Assembly: GCF_000756665.1 (NCBI RefSeq)
Contig: NZ_ARXV01000018.1
Location: 1 to 64,000, forward strand
Length of the DNA: 64,000 nucleotides
Origin: Alcanivorax nanhaiticus
GTDB lineage: Bacteria > Pseudomonadota > Gammaproteobacteria > Pseudomonadales > Alcanivoracaceae
Reading direction: 5' to 3'
This document shows positions 7,375 through 16,800 of this stretch, piece after piece (position 1 is the first letter of the stretch; each line of letters opens with the position of its first letter). The notes beneath the pieces are model-generated. The model did no database searches and was not told where the DNA came from. It saw only the letters and a list, made by a program, of their open reading frames with translations. Both the position numbers and the translations under genes were made by a program.

Positions 7375-8244
7375 ATGACTGTCATTTCAGAACATTTCGA
7401 CGCAATGCACCGGGACATCCGGGCTCTCAACAACATCCTGAAGCGAATGCGGCCAATGGCCGCCCTCGCCTACCCGCTGCCTAATACTCCCAAAGGCATG
7501 GAGAGCGAGCCGGTGAAAACAATCCCTGTTCGTGAGCACACTGGAGAAGAAGCTGTTTCGCTGGCCGCAGCCTGCTACCAGGATCTGCATATCAATCCCA
7601 GCTATTCACAAAAAGTCGCTCGGCGGACGGTCGGTGCGATCTGGCTCTCCCCTCTTCGGGACGCATCTGCCCTGGAGATTCCAGACTTGGTGGAGCGAAT
7701 CAACGCTGCAAAGACCGCCATCGAGGAGTATGTAATCGGTACATTCAGCACCCGGCAGGAGCGCTTTGAAGCGCTGCGGGCGGAATGCCCTGGGATCATG
7801 ACCATGCACCTCTATCGGCATATCCGATGCTTTACCCATGAGAAAGTCCTTTCGGTGCGATTCACATGGCAACGGAAGGATTCACTATCTAAACCAGTGA
7901 AGAATGACCTGGTTCGACGTATCTCTGAAGAACTGGAACGGTCGGGTCCAGACTATAGGTTGCCCCTGGAGCAACTCCTCTCCAGGTTAGACCGAGTTCC
8001 AGAATCATCACTTCGGGTGCGCCGACAGGTGCGGGTCCAGCCGGTGGCGAACATCCGAGTAGGTGACGGGCTCAAAACGGTGACCGCTCCAATGCCGTTG
8101 CTCTTTATCCAGGAGCAACCGATTAAGCATAAAGCTCTGGCAGAGTTTCGTGCTGAAGATCAAAGAAAGACCCGCTCTGACAAAGTGGCCGCAGAGATAC
8201 TGGGAACCTTTGGCGGCGTCACGATTGAAGCCTTTCCTGCGTGA
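7375..8244 (+). CDS. tus: Tus-family DNA replication terminus site-binding protein
   Basis: 289 residues, close to the 309 of E. coli Tus. Collinear similarity can be seen by eye: residues 129-160 (ERFEALR-CPGIMTMHLYRHI, then LSVRFTW) match the Tus ARFEWVH-LPGLITLNAYRTL region followed by LRFGW. Residues 215-245 (RVRRQVRVQPVANI then MPLLFI) match Tus IKRPVKVQPIARV then TPLIALI, including the DNA-contacting Gln of VQP. Tus binds Ter and blocks replication forks from one side. ATG 7375 has GGAGG 4 nt upstream. Two inverted Ter-like sites precede it (7106, 7306). Confidence 0.85.
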   Translation: MTVISEHFDAMHRDIRALNNILKRMRPMAALAYPLPNTPKGMESEPVKTIPVREHTGEEAVSLAAACYQDLHINPSYSQKVARRTVGAIWLSPLRDASALEIPDLVERINAAKTAIEEYVIGTFSTRQERFEALRAECPGIMTMHLYRHIRCFTHEKVLSVRFTWQRKDSLSKPVKNDLVRRISEELERSGPDYRLPLEQLLSRLDRVPESSLRVRRQVRVQPVANIRVGDGLKTVTAPMPLLFIQEQPIKHKALAEFRAEDQRKTRSDKVAAEILGTFGGVTIEAFPA

Positions 8245-8496
8245 CGGGAAGGGCTTTACAGCACCCCTCGAAACAACGGTATAACTCTCTCTTGCCCTTC
8301 TGACCGCTCGCCTCTCTAACATCCAGCCTTGCTCATAAGACGGTGTATCGCGCCAGCGGTGACCCCATTTGCCCTGACGGGTACTCCAATCTCACAACTC
8401 TGTTCCGATTGCACAAAATCAGTGCCATCAAGGTGAATATGCGCTATCATCACCAGTAATTACGATAATTACGGTAATAGACGAAAGGAGATGAAG
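8245..8496. promoter_or_regulatory. Intergenic region with KfrA-type operator (8460-8477)
   Basis: 250 bp without a credible gene. The right end carries two direct repeats, TTACGATAA and TTACGGTAA (8460-8477), 19 nt before the KfrA-like start. KfrA proteins repress their own gene by binding repeats at this position, so this is the likely operator. No other signal seen in the left part. Confidence 0.6.
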
Positions 8497-9492
8497 ATGG
8501 CTCGAAAACTCGTATCTCAAGAGGACGTGTATGAAGCGGCTGATGAAATGGTCCGTGCAGGCAAGACGCCCACGACGATAGGCGTTCACCGGATGATAGG
8601 CCGGGGCAGCTATACGACCATAGGGAACTACCTGAAGCAGTGGGAAGTGGAAAATGCCGGTGATGACCAGGTGGAGGTTCCGGTAGAAGATGAGGTTGTG
8701 CCTGACTCTATTGGAAAGGACGCTGACCTCTTTATCCGGAAGCTATGGGTGATGGCCCGCAAGCACGAGCACGATCAGTTGCAGGGGGAACGAGACGAAC
8801 TGAAACGCCAGCAAGCCGAACTCCAGGAGGAAGTCCAGGAGGTCGTAGACGCTTCCAACGATATGCAGGAACGCATTGATGATCTTGAGGAGGCCCTGCG
8901 CAACAGCAGCGCCCGGTACGAGAAGGAGCAAGAAGCGCGTATCGAGGCAGAACGGCAGGCATCGCTTTCCGAAGCATCGCTTAGCCGCGCACAAAATGAT
9001 TTGGTGTCGCTGGAAGGGAAATTGTCAGCGGCCACGAGCAAGTACGAAGCCAAGCTGGAAGAGGTGGCAACCCTCAATGGAGACGTTTCTCGCCTGAACA
9101 CAGATGTTTCACGCCTAAACCGAGACCTTGAGCAAGAAAAAGAGCAAACCGAGCGTTTGAGCCAAAAACAGGCAAATACAGAGGCGTCGCTTAATGCAGA
9201 GAAGAGTAAGAATGAGGGACTGCAAGAACAACTGCGCCAGCTCCAGCAAAAAGAGCAAGAGCAGCGTTCTGAACTTGATGAGGCAACGACAGAGAAAGCC
9301 CGCCTGGCATCAGAGAACGCTAACCTTGCGGGCCAACTGGAAGAGCGTTCTCGCCAGATGACCCAGCTTGAAAAGCGCCTTCAGAAAGCCACCGAAAATA
9401 TTGAGGCACTGAAGGCGGCTCAGCGATCCAAAGCGAAAAAGAAAAGCGATGGAGAAAAGGAGGCTGGCGGCAACACTACTAAACAGGAGTAA
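8497..9492 (+). CDS. kfrA: KfrA-like DNA-binding coiled-coil protein
   Basis: 331 residues. The N-terminal KfrA domain (about 1-55) contains VYEAADEMVRAGKTPTTIGV and a GRGSYTTIGNYLKQW helix-turn-helix-like motif. From about 85 to 310 it is an almost unbroken coiled coil rich in Glu, Gln, Lys. The end is Lys-rich. KfrA proteins are plasmid nucleoid-associated repressors that help stable inheritance. I prefer ATG 8497 over ATG 8491, because the GAAAGGAG site touches 8491 and is correctly spaced (6 nt) for 8497. It starts a group with 9495..11290. Confidence 0.85.
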   Translation: MARKLVSQEDVYEAADEMVRAGKTPTTIGVHRMIGRGSYTTIGNYLKQWEVENAGDDQVEVPVEDEVVPDSIGKDADLFIRKLWVMARKHEHDQLQGERDELKRQQAELQEEVQEVVDASNDMQERIDDLEEALRNSSARYEKEQEARIEAERQASLSEASLSRAQNDLVSLEGKLSAATSKYEAKLEEVATLNGDVSRLNTDVSRLNRDLEQEKEQTERLSQKQANTEASLNAEKSKNEGLQEQLRQLQQKEQEQRSELDEATTEKARLASENANLAGQLEERSRQMTQLEKRLQKATENIEALKAAQRSKAKKKSDGEKEAGGNTTKQE

Positions 9493-9494
9493 TC

Positions 9495-9800
9495 ATGCAC
9501 CGCCAACATCGGCAACCGAAGTATAGAGCCCACTGGATCGCTAGGGCTCGCATTCTACTGAGGCGCATTAATGCGGCCATAGCACTCTCCGAACGGTATG
9601 GCCGCACTGCATTGGAGTGGCTGCTCCCTATGCGAGAATGGGTCCGGGAGATTGTCAGCCTCGATGCTCCGTCTTGGTGGAGCGAGGAGGATTGTCTGAC
9701 AGTCATCCCCAACGCAGAGAGCCGGGTCATCCAGTATGTGAATACCATCGAGTCGCTGCACTCGCGCTATCCGAAGCGAGGCGAACAATGGGCCGCGTAA
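9495..9800 (+). CDS. Hypothetical protein between kfrA and helicase
   Basis: 101 residues, basic N-terminus then Trp-rich middle (EWLLPMREWVREI). Unrecognised. Begins 2 nt after the kfrA-like stop and overlaps the helicase start by 13 nt, which suggests one operon with coupled translation. Confidence 0.55.
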   Translation: MHRQHRQPKYRAHWIARARILLRRINAAIALSERYGRTALEWLLPMREWVREIVSLDAPSWWSEEDCLTVIPNAESRVIQYVNTIESLHSRYPKRGEQWAA

Positions 9801-11290
9801 CACTGGAGAAACTTCCGCCTGACACCCCGGAGCAATCGCGAATAACCCAATACAAAGGTTCCAGGCTCGTCGTAAAAGCCTATGCAGGCACCGGCAAAAC
9901 TTCGACGCTGGTGAAGTACGCCCTAATGAACCCACGGGACAGAATCCTCTACCTGGCGTTTAACCGAGCCATACGGGATGAGGCGCTATCCAAGTTCCCG
10001 GCCAACGTGGATTGCAAAACGTCCCATCAGATAGCCTTTTCTGCTATCGGTCGCCAGTACGGCCACAAGCTGAAGAACAACCTTCGCCTGACGGACATTG
10101 CTCAGGCACTCCCTTCACCGAACTGGACACTGGCGAAAGACATTTCAGAAGCCCTGAACGCTTTCCTTGCCAGTGCAGACCCGCGCATTCTCGATGTTCA
10201 CTTTTGCCGCTCTGAGCGAGTCCAGGGAAAGACGCGGAACCAGGTCATGTATCAGGGGCAAGTTCTGGATGGAGCCCAGATGATATGGCAGAGGATGATC
10301 GACATCGAGGATAGCTTCCCCATCACCCATGATGCGTACCTGAAGCTATACCAGCTCAGCCTGCCGAACCTGGCACGGAAATACACGACCATCCTTTTCG
10401 ATGAAGCCCAAGACTCCAACCCCGTGACCAATCACATTGTTCTTCAGCAAAAGTGTAAGGTGATATACGTTGGGGACGACCACCAGCAGATATACCGCTT
10501 CAGAGGGGCAAGTAACGCACTTCAAGCGCCATTCCTTAGCAATGCAGATACTTTGTACCTGACGCACAGTTTTCGCTTCGGCCCACAGGTTGCAATGGTC
10601 GCGAACGCACTTTTGATGCTCAAGAAGGAAACCAAACCTGTCATCGGGCGCGGTTCTCAAGACCAGGTAGTGACCTCTCTCCCAGAGGGAACTGGCGGAT
10701 TTACCGTTCTATCCAGAACTGTCATTGGTGTAATCACCAATGCCTTGGTAGCGGCCATGAGCGGTAAGCGCATCTATTGGGTCGGTGGCATCGAAGCCTA
10801 CCAGCTCGCTGAACTTGAAGACCTGTTCTGGTTCGCCAGACGACAAAACGACCGAGTGCGCAACCAAAAGCTCCTCAAGGAGTACCGGGATTTCGAGGAT
10901 TACGAGGACATAGCAAAGGCCACCAAAGATCCAGAGATGTTCCGCTCCATCGCACTACTGAACGATTTTGACGACATTCCTGGTCTGATTGCGCTGATGC
11001 TCGAACAGACGGTCACTGACCCGGCCAACGCCGACATAACAGTTTCCACGGCTCACCGCTGTAAGGGGCTTGAGTGGCAATGCGTAGTGTTGGCTGACGA
11101 CTTTCCAGACGTATTCGATCCAGAGCTGGAACCAGAAGACCGCGAAGACGAGGTAAACCTCCTCTATGTGGCCTGCACCCGAGCCATGCAAACGCTTGTG
11201 ATCAACCAGTCAGTGGCGCTCATTTTGCGGTATGCCAAAGGGCTGGCAGCCAAAAAGCGAGCAGCCTTGGAAGCGTCGAACTCAGAGTAG
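9788..11290 (+). CDS. UvrD/Rep-type superfamily 1 DNA helicase
   Basis: 500 residues. SF1 motifs in order: Walker A AYAGTGKTST (31-40), motif II FDEAQD (about 205), motif III GDDHQQIYRFRGA (about 228), motif V VSTAHRCKGLEW (about 420) and motif VI LYVACTRAM (about 460). It lacks the long 1B/2B insertions of UvrD and resembles the compact F-box-helicase-like proteins found on plasmids. Probably acts in plasmid DNA repair or fork processing. Its location next to kfrA and tus suggests a replication role (inference). Start ATG 9788 lies inside the end of the previous gene. Confidence 0.85.
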   Translation: MGRVTLEKLPPDTPEQSRITQYKGSRLVVKAYAGTGKTSTLVKYALMNPRDRILYLAFNRAIRDEALSKFPANVDCKTSHQIAFSAIGRQYGHKLKNNLRLTDIAQALPSPNWTLAKDISEALNAFLASADPRILDVHFCRSERVQGKTRNQVMYQGQVLDGAQMIWQRMIDIEDSFPITHDAYLKLYQLSLPNLARKYTTILFDEAQDSNPVTNHIVLQQKCKVIYVGDDHQQIYRFRGASNALQAPFLSNADTLYLTHSFRFGPQVAMVANALLMLKKETKPVIGRGSQDQVVTSLPEGTGGFTVLSRTVIGVITNALVAAMSGKRIYWVGGIEAYQLAELEDLFWFARRQNDRVRNQKLLKEYRDFEDYEDIAKATKDPEMFRSIALLNDFDDIPGLIALMLEQTVTDPANADITVSTAHRCKGLEWQCVVLADDFPDVFDPELEPEDREDEVNLLYVACTRAMQTLVINQSVALILRYAKGLAAKKRAALEASNSE

Positions 11291-11319
11291 GGAAAAACTT
11301 ATGGCAGGTGGCTCTATTC

Positions 11320-11345
11320 GCCCGTTTTGGGCGGTTCGACGTGCC
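11320..11345 (+). promoter_or_regulatory. GCCC-N5-GGGC box A upstream of traF
   Basis: GCCCGTTTTGGGC followed by G-GTT-CGACG-TGCC, 63 nt before traF. Same architecture as boxes at 42630, 31318, 48577 and (minus) 22943. Likely binding site of the FlhDC-like activator encoded at 19693..20990 (inference). Confidence 0.55.
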
Positions 11346-11407
11346 TACTGAAAAGGTAAGCTCCAGTAACATTCTCAGCTAACATCCATGAACTGTGTCC
11401 TGGACCT

Positions 11408-12433
11408 ATGCTGAGATTCTACAAAACAATTTTGCTGGCGCTTGGGGTAACCCTTATCGCGCCGATGGCTTACGCTCAGGAGTCTGATCCTGACAACCGC
11501 TTTTACGACCGCAAGGCCGAAGGCTGGTTCTGGTATAAGGAGGAAATCCCCGAGGAGGAGCCTGAACCTGAAAAGCCAGAACCCCAGGTCGTTGCCGCCC
11601 CACCACCACAGCAGCCGGAGCCTACAGCTCCCGCGCCAGCGGTCCCTCAAGGCCCCGCTGTCTTTTCCGCTGCATGGTTTAGAGAGAATCTGCCGAAGTA
11701 TAAAGACGAGGCTTGGAATAACCCGACCATAGAGAACGTCCGGACCTACATGTACCTCCAGCGGTACGCCATGGACCGTAGCGAGCAGTTTGCTGATGCG
11801 ACCGAATTGGCAGTAGTTGGCGACCCATTCCTCGATGAAGAAAGTCGGCGACCCTCAGCCACGTTCGCCTCTCAGAAGCTCGACCGGTGGGCAGGCCAGG
11901 AAAAAGACCAGTTAGCACACAAAATCGCTCAGAAGGCCGGGATCTTCTTTTTCTTCCGGTCAGACTCCGATACTAGCCGCGTCCAGGCTCCCATTCTGAA
12001 GATGCTGGAGCTTCGCGACGGGTTCACCATCTTGCCTATCTCGGTCGATGGAAAGCCGCTTCCGGATGGGATATTCCCAGACTTTCGAACCGATCAGGGT
12101 CAGGCAGAGAAACTCGGCGCGGAAGTATTCCCCTCTCTCTACCTCGTTTCCGAGGACAGGGAAGTCGAGCCCATTGCTCAAGGCGTTCTCTCCCTGGCTG
12201 ATTTGAAGCACCGAATTATCTTGGTCGCCAGACGACGCGGTTGGATCACCGAAGAAGAGTTCAACAAGACCAAGCCCATCATGAATCTGGACAACAACAT
12301 TGCGGCCATTCTCGATGCTCAATCCTATGAGCTTTCGTCCATGGCAAAAGATAGCAGCGACTCTGAAACAAACTTCATACCTCCGGAGAAGCTGAGCGAA
12401 TTCATTAAACAAAAACTTCACCAGGAGCGCTGA
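11408..12433 (+). CDS. traF: Conjugative transfer protein TraF (F-type T4SS)
   Basis: 341 residues. Signal peptide about 1-23 (AYA-QE), then the TraF signature EGWFWYKEE (about 38-46), a Pro/Glu-rich linker to about 85, and a thioredoxin-like C-terminal domain (about 175-285) without CXXC. TraF is a periplasmic assembly factor for pilus extension and mating-pair stabilisation. First of three tightly packed genes traF-traH-traG (gaps 1 and 4 nt). An activator-like box sits at 11320. Confidence 0.92.
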   Translation: MLRFYKTILLALGVTLIAPMAYAQESDPDNRFYDRKAEGWFWYKEEIPEEEPEPEKPEPQVVAAPPPQQPEPTAPAPAVPQGPAVFSAAWFRENLPKYKDEAWNNPTIENVRTYMYLQRYAMDRSEQFADATELAVVGDPFLDEESRRPSATFASQKLDRWAGQEKDQLAHKIAQKAGIFFFFRSDSDTSRVQAPILKMLELRDGFTILPISVDGKPLPDGIFPDFRTDQGQAEKLGAEVFPSLYLVSEDREVEPIAQGVLSLADLKHRIILVARRRGWITEEEFNKTKPIMNLDNNIAAILDAQSYELSSMAKDSSDSETNFIPPEKLSEFIKQKLHQER

Positions 12434-12434
12434 T

Positions 12435-13868
12435 ATGAAGAATGGATTACATCGCGTTAAACAGGTCACAGCGGCTGTGACCTTGGCTTTCGCCGCCCTT
12501 ACGGTGCCCAGCATCAGTCACGCCGACATTCAAGATGAGCTGGATAGCTTTTTTGGCGAAATGAGCAACGCCACCTCACCCGGAGTGTTCGAGACGCAGC
12601 GACGGGGTGTTTTCTCTGGTGGACGCTACACAACGAAATCCAAAATCTTTGATGAGAACCTGGTTAGCTTTGCTCCGCCCTCGTGGAAAGGGGGATGCGG
12701 GGGAATCGACATGTTCAATGGGTCTTTCAGTTTCGTTTCAGCAGAACAGATTGTTCAGCTTCTGCGCCAGGTGGCAGCGAACGCCAAAGGCTACGCCTTC
12801 CAGCTCGCTCTGGATAATGTCTGTCCTGACTGTTCAAAGCACATTGAAGCATTCCAGAAAAAGATACAGGCCCTTAACCAGCATCTCGGCAATTCATGCC
12901 AGCTTGCCCAGGGCATCGTAAATGACGCGACCTCAGCCTTTGAGCTGAAGGGCAAAACAGATGCTTCTATCGCCGCCACAACAACCGGCCTTGTATCAGA
13001 TGTGTTCGGCTCACGAGAAGAGACCGAAACCGGGCGCTCGCCTGAAGAGGAGCTTGGTGAGGATGAGCTTCTGCGTCGCGAACTGATTGGCAACATCGTT
13101 TGGCAGCAACTGAAGAAGCAAAATGCCAGAGCGTGGTTCACCTACGGAGATGACGCACTTTTGGAAACCATGATGAGCCTTACCGGGACCATCATTCGTA
13201 AGCCGCCAGTCATTGACCCCAACCATGTCGGTGACCCCGCTGATGCTGGCAAAACCCTTCCCCTTGAGACCAAGCCAGCCAAGCCTGACATTCTGAGGGC
13301 AATCCTGGAAGGTGGAAGTGTCAAGATTTACAACTGCGACACCGACGACAAGTGTTTCGATCCGGGTGAGGCGACCGTAAATATCGAGGGTCTTGGCAAG
13401 AAAGTGGAAGACATGCTTCTTGGCACTGGCAGCAACCCAGGCATCATTGCCAAGTTCGCCAGAAACCAGGGGACTCTGAACGCCCAAGAACAAGCCTTTA
13501 TGTCAAACCTACCTGCTGGCTCAGGGACCATCGTTCGTAACCTGGCGGTGCTATCCGAAGATGCTTCCAGAATCTTTGCGCTGAAAGCCTCGAACACCAT
13601 TGCTTTGACCATGGTTTACACGACAACCGAGGAGCTTTTCAGGGCTGTAAATCTGGTAGTGAGCCAGTCAAAGGCCCCTCACCAATCAGAAGCCTTCGAG
13701 CTGATCAGTGAATCACAAGACAAGGTGCGCAACGACTATCAGGAACTGCGCTCCCAGTATGGCGATGTTGCTGACCTCATCGAGCACTACAACAACATGC
13801 TGGATAACCTCCGTAAGCAACGGTACGTGCTGAGCAGTCTGACAACACCGCAACGGACGCAGGAGTAA
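12435..13868 (+). CDS. traH: Conjugative transfer protein TraH
   Basis: 477 residues, usual length for F-type TraH. Signal peptide about 1-30 (SHA-DI). Diagnostic stretches: a Gly-rich GGRYTTKS and PPSWKGGCGGIDMFNGSFSF (about 75-98), then conserved Cys pairs (DNVCPDCSKHIE) typical of TraH. Outer-membrane-associated or periplasmic protein needed for pilus assembly. Starts 1 nt after traF. Confidence 0.95.
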   Translation: MKNGLHRVKQVTAAVTLAFAALTVPSISHADIQDELDSFFGEMSNATSPGVFETQRRGVFSGGRYTTKSKIFDENLVSFAPPSWKGGCGGIDMFNGSFSFVSAEQIVQLLRQVAANAKGYAFQLALDNVCPDCSKHIEAFQKKIQALNQHLGNSCQLAQGIVNDATSAFELKGKTDASIAATTTGLVSDVFGSREETETGRSPEEELGEDELLRRELIGNIVWQQLKKQNARAWFTYGDDALLETMMSLTGTIIRKPPVIDPNHVGDPADAGKTLPLETKPAKPDILRAILEGGSVKIYNCDTDDKCFDPGEATVNIEGLGKKVEDMLLGTGSNPGIIAKFARNQGTLNAQEQAFMSNLPAGSGTIVRNLAVLSEDASRIFALKASNTIALTMVYTTTEELFRAVNLVVSQSKAPHQSEAFELISESQDKVRNDYQELRSQYGDVADLIEHYNNMLDNLRKQRYVLSSLTTPQRTQE

Positions 13869-13872
13869 CCGT

Positions 13873-16800
13873 ATGTTCGAGATATTTTCCGTTGGGGACG
13901 CAGCGTTCCTAGAGCAAATCCTCATGGCTGTCGCTATGGTGACATCCATGGGGTCGTTCGAGCAGATGGTCAGCGTGGGCCTTTTGCTCGGCGTCATTAT
14001 GATTTTTGTTCAAAGCATCTTTCAGGGGGCGAAGCAAATAAACTTCCAGCAGGTGCTGGTGGGTTACCTGCTTTACGCCATGCTGTTTGTGCCCACCGTC
14101 ACGGTCGTTATCGAGGACTCGTATACGGGGCAGGTTCGGGTTGTCGATAACGTCCCATTGGGGATTGGTGGTGCTGGTGGAATAATTTCTTCTGTCGGCT
14201 ACAACATCACCAATCTCTTTGAACAAGGTTATGGAGCTATCGTCCCTTATGTCACCGAGTCTCACTTCGCAGAGTCACTCAAGATCCTGAACGATGCCCG
14301 TAGGCGCATTGCTTCAACGCCTGTCTATACAGCCATGAATTTGGCGGTCGGCGGTGATGCAGACGTGCGAAAGTCATGGAACAACTATATTCGGGAATGT
14401 TCACTCACTGCGGTTGATCTCGGTGAGAAAAGCCTGGACGACATGATGGGTGGGGAGCTGCCGCAGGCGCTGAGGTTCGATTCCAGCCTATACGGAACCA
14501 GGCTTTACCTCGGCAGCGCCAGCGGGACGGATTATACCTGTTCTGAAGCATACCCACGGCTCGTGAATGCCACTGACAGCGCAATCAACAGCGCCCCAAT
14601 GTCTGATGCTTTGCTCAACGTGCTCGGCGTGGACAACACCTACACCGGGACATCTGGGCAAGGTTATGTTACGAACGCGCTGGGATCTTTGGGGGTTACC
14701 TCCACAGCAGGAACCGCCTACCTCACCGCAGCCGTGCTGGAGCCAATCTATTATGAGGCGGCGCAAGGTCGATACGCGGACTTCCAGGATATGGCCTCGG
14801 CAACGATGATTAATCAGGCTATCCAGCAACGGAACACGCAATGGGCGGCTGAGCAGTCCATGTTCATGACAATTGTTCGCCCGATGATGACCTTCTTTGA
14901 AGGATTCGTGTATGCCATTACGCCACTGATGGGTTTCCTCATTGTACTGGGTAGCTTCGGGATGGGGCTCGCCGGGCGGTATTTCCAAACATTGCTATGG
15001 ATCCAGTTGTGGATGCCTGTCATGTCCATCATCAACCTCTACATCCATACTGCGGCCAGCAATGAGATGGCGAGCCTTGGTAGCAACCTGACCTCGATCT
15101 ACGCGCTGAACTCCGCTAGTGACCAGCTCCAGCACTGGATAGCGACAGGCGGTATGCTCGCGTCGGCAACGCCTATTATTTCGCTGTTCGTAGTCACCGG
15201 CTCAACCTATGCCTTTACAAGCCTGGCTGGGCGCATCAGTGGCAAGGACCACATCGACGAGAAGGTCCAAAGCAAAGACTTGGTTGATAACGGGCCAGTG
15301 ATGCAGAGTTCGGCCTCTAATGAGTACACCGACCTTACCGGCATGGCTGCGTCAGGAGCCGCTGGATTGATGGGCTCAATCTCGTTCGGCTCTGGGTTGA
15401 GCAGTATGACATCCTCAGCACAACAAAGGATGGCTTCTGCTCAGCAAGCGTTCTCCAGCTCTCTGGGATCGAGTTTTTCTAGCGGGACCATGAGCGGTCA
15501 GACCTACGACAAAGCCGCCTCACTCGGGCGCACCCACTCTGCCATGTACGGTCGATCTGAAGGTATCGTGAATGAACGTGCAAACCAGATAATGGAGAAC
15601 ACCTCCATCGGTTCCCAACATGCCGACGCAGTAAAAGGAATAGTATCCGCTGTTGCCAGTGGTGCTGTTTCAGGTAGCGTCGGAACCAGCATGATTTCAC
15701 AACTTGCAGAGACTGCGGTAACCAGTGACGGAGCCTCCCGCACAACGCCAATAGATGCTGGAGATGGCTCTGGTGAAGGAGCTAATGCCAATCGGACGGA
15801 GAAAGCTGAACGACGTGCTGCACGACAAAACAGCAACAGCGGAAAGCTCGGGCTTGATATTGGTGCTGAGGCCAAATTATCAGCAGGTGCAAATAAGGAA
15901 ACTACGGACACCCGCAGCTCCAGTGCGAACGAGAGCGCTGCTATATCTGACGCGCTTCGCTTTACTCAGCAGGAACAGTCACAGGTATCAAACAATTTGG
16001 CTAGGGCCGTATCCACAGGCAACACCGAGTCGCTAAGCCAAACGCTTGGACAGCAAGAGACCAAAGCGCTTACTCAATCAGCGCAGAACCTCGTCAGCTC
16101 CAGCGATTCGTACTCACAAGCGAACTCGATGAATCAACAGTATGGCAATCTAAATAATCTTCGCCTTCGTGATGTGGGTTCTCAGGTTGGCGGTAACAGT
16201 CAGGCGATGTCTGATCTAAACAATTATTGGAACACCGGCGGGGTTGGTGCGGAGACCAAGGCCGAAGCGCAGCGTTTGTATGAGCGCTACAGCGCACCTT
16301 CGACGGAAGGTGGTTACGGGCTGGATAAAAACGCTGCCCTGGCGGCAGCGCGAATCAAAGCACTTCAGAATTCCAATAACCATGCGGGCACCTCTGATCA
16401 GCAATACCAAAACAACTTCAATGCCGCTCTCAATGCTGTAGGCACAGGAATGGGTCTTGCGACCGGTCAAGCTGGCGGATACGACAGCAATGCCGGGTTG
16501 CAGCAAGTCGGTAACAATGGCCTCAATGCGGAAGTGCAAAACGGTACTGCTGGTGTAGAAGCTGCTGTTGCGGGGGCCGGTGCTATTACGATGCCTCAAT
16601 CTGGCTATCCAACACACTCTGATCCTGCGTCTTCCAGCGGCACACCAGGCGTTATTGCAAGCGCAGGTGCAGCCAACTCTGATGCTGTTCGAGGCACAGG
16701 AGCAGACTGGCAAAACACCCGCAATGCAGAAGCTGAAGCTGGCGCAAGAAGCCAGCTACTTAACAACGGCCCAGAATACAGCCGCATGAGTGCCGCTGAG

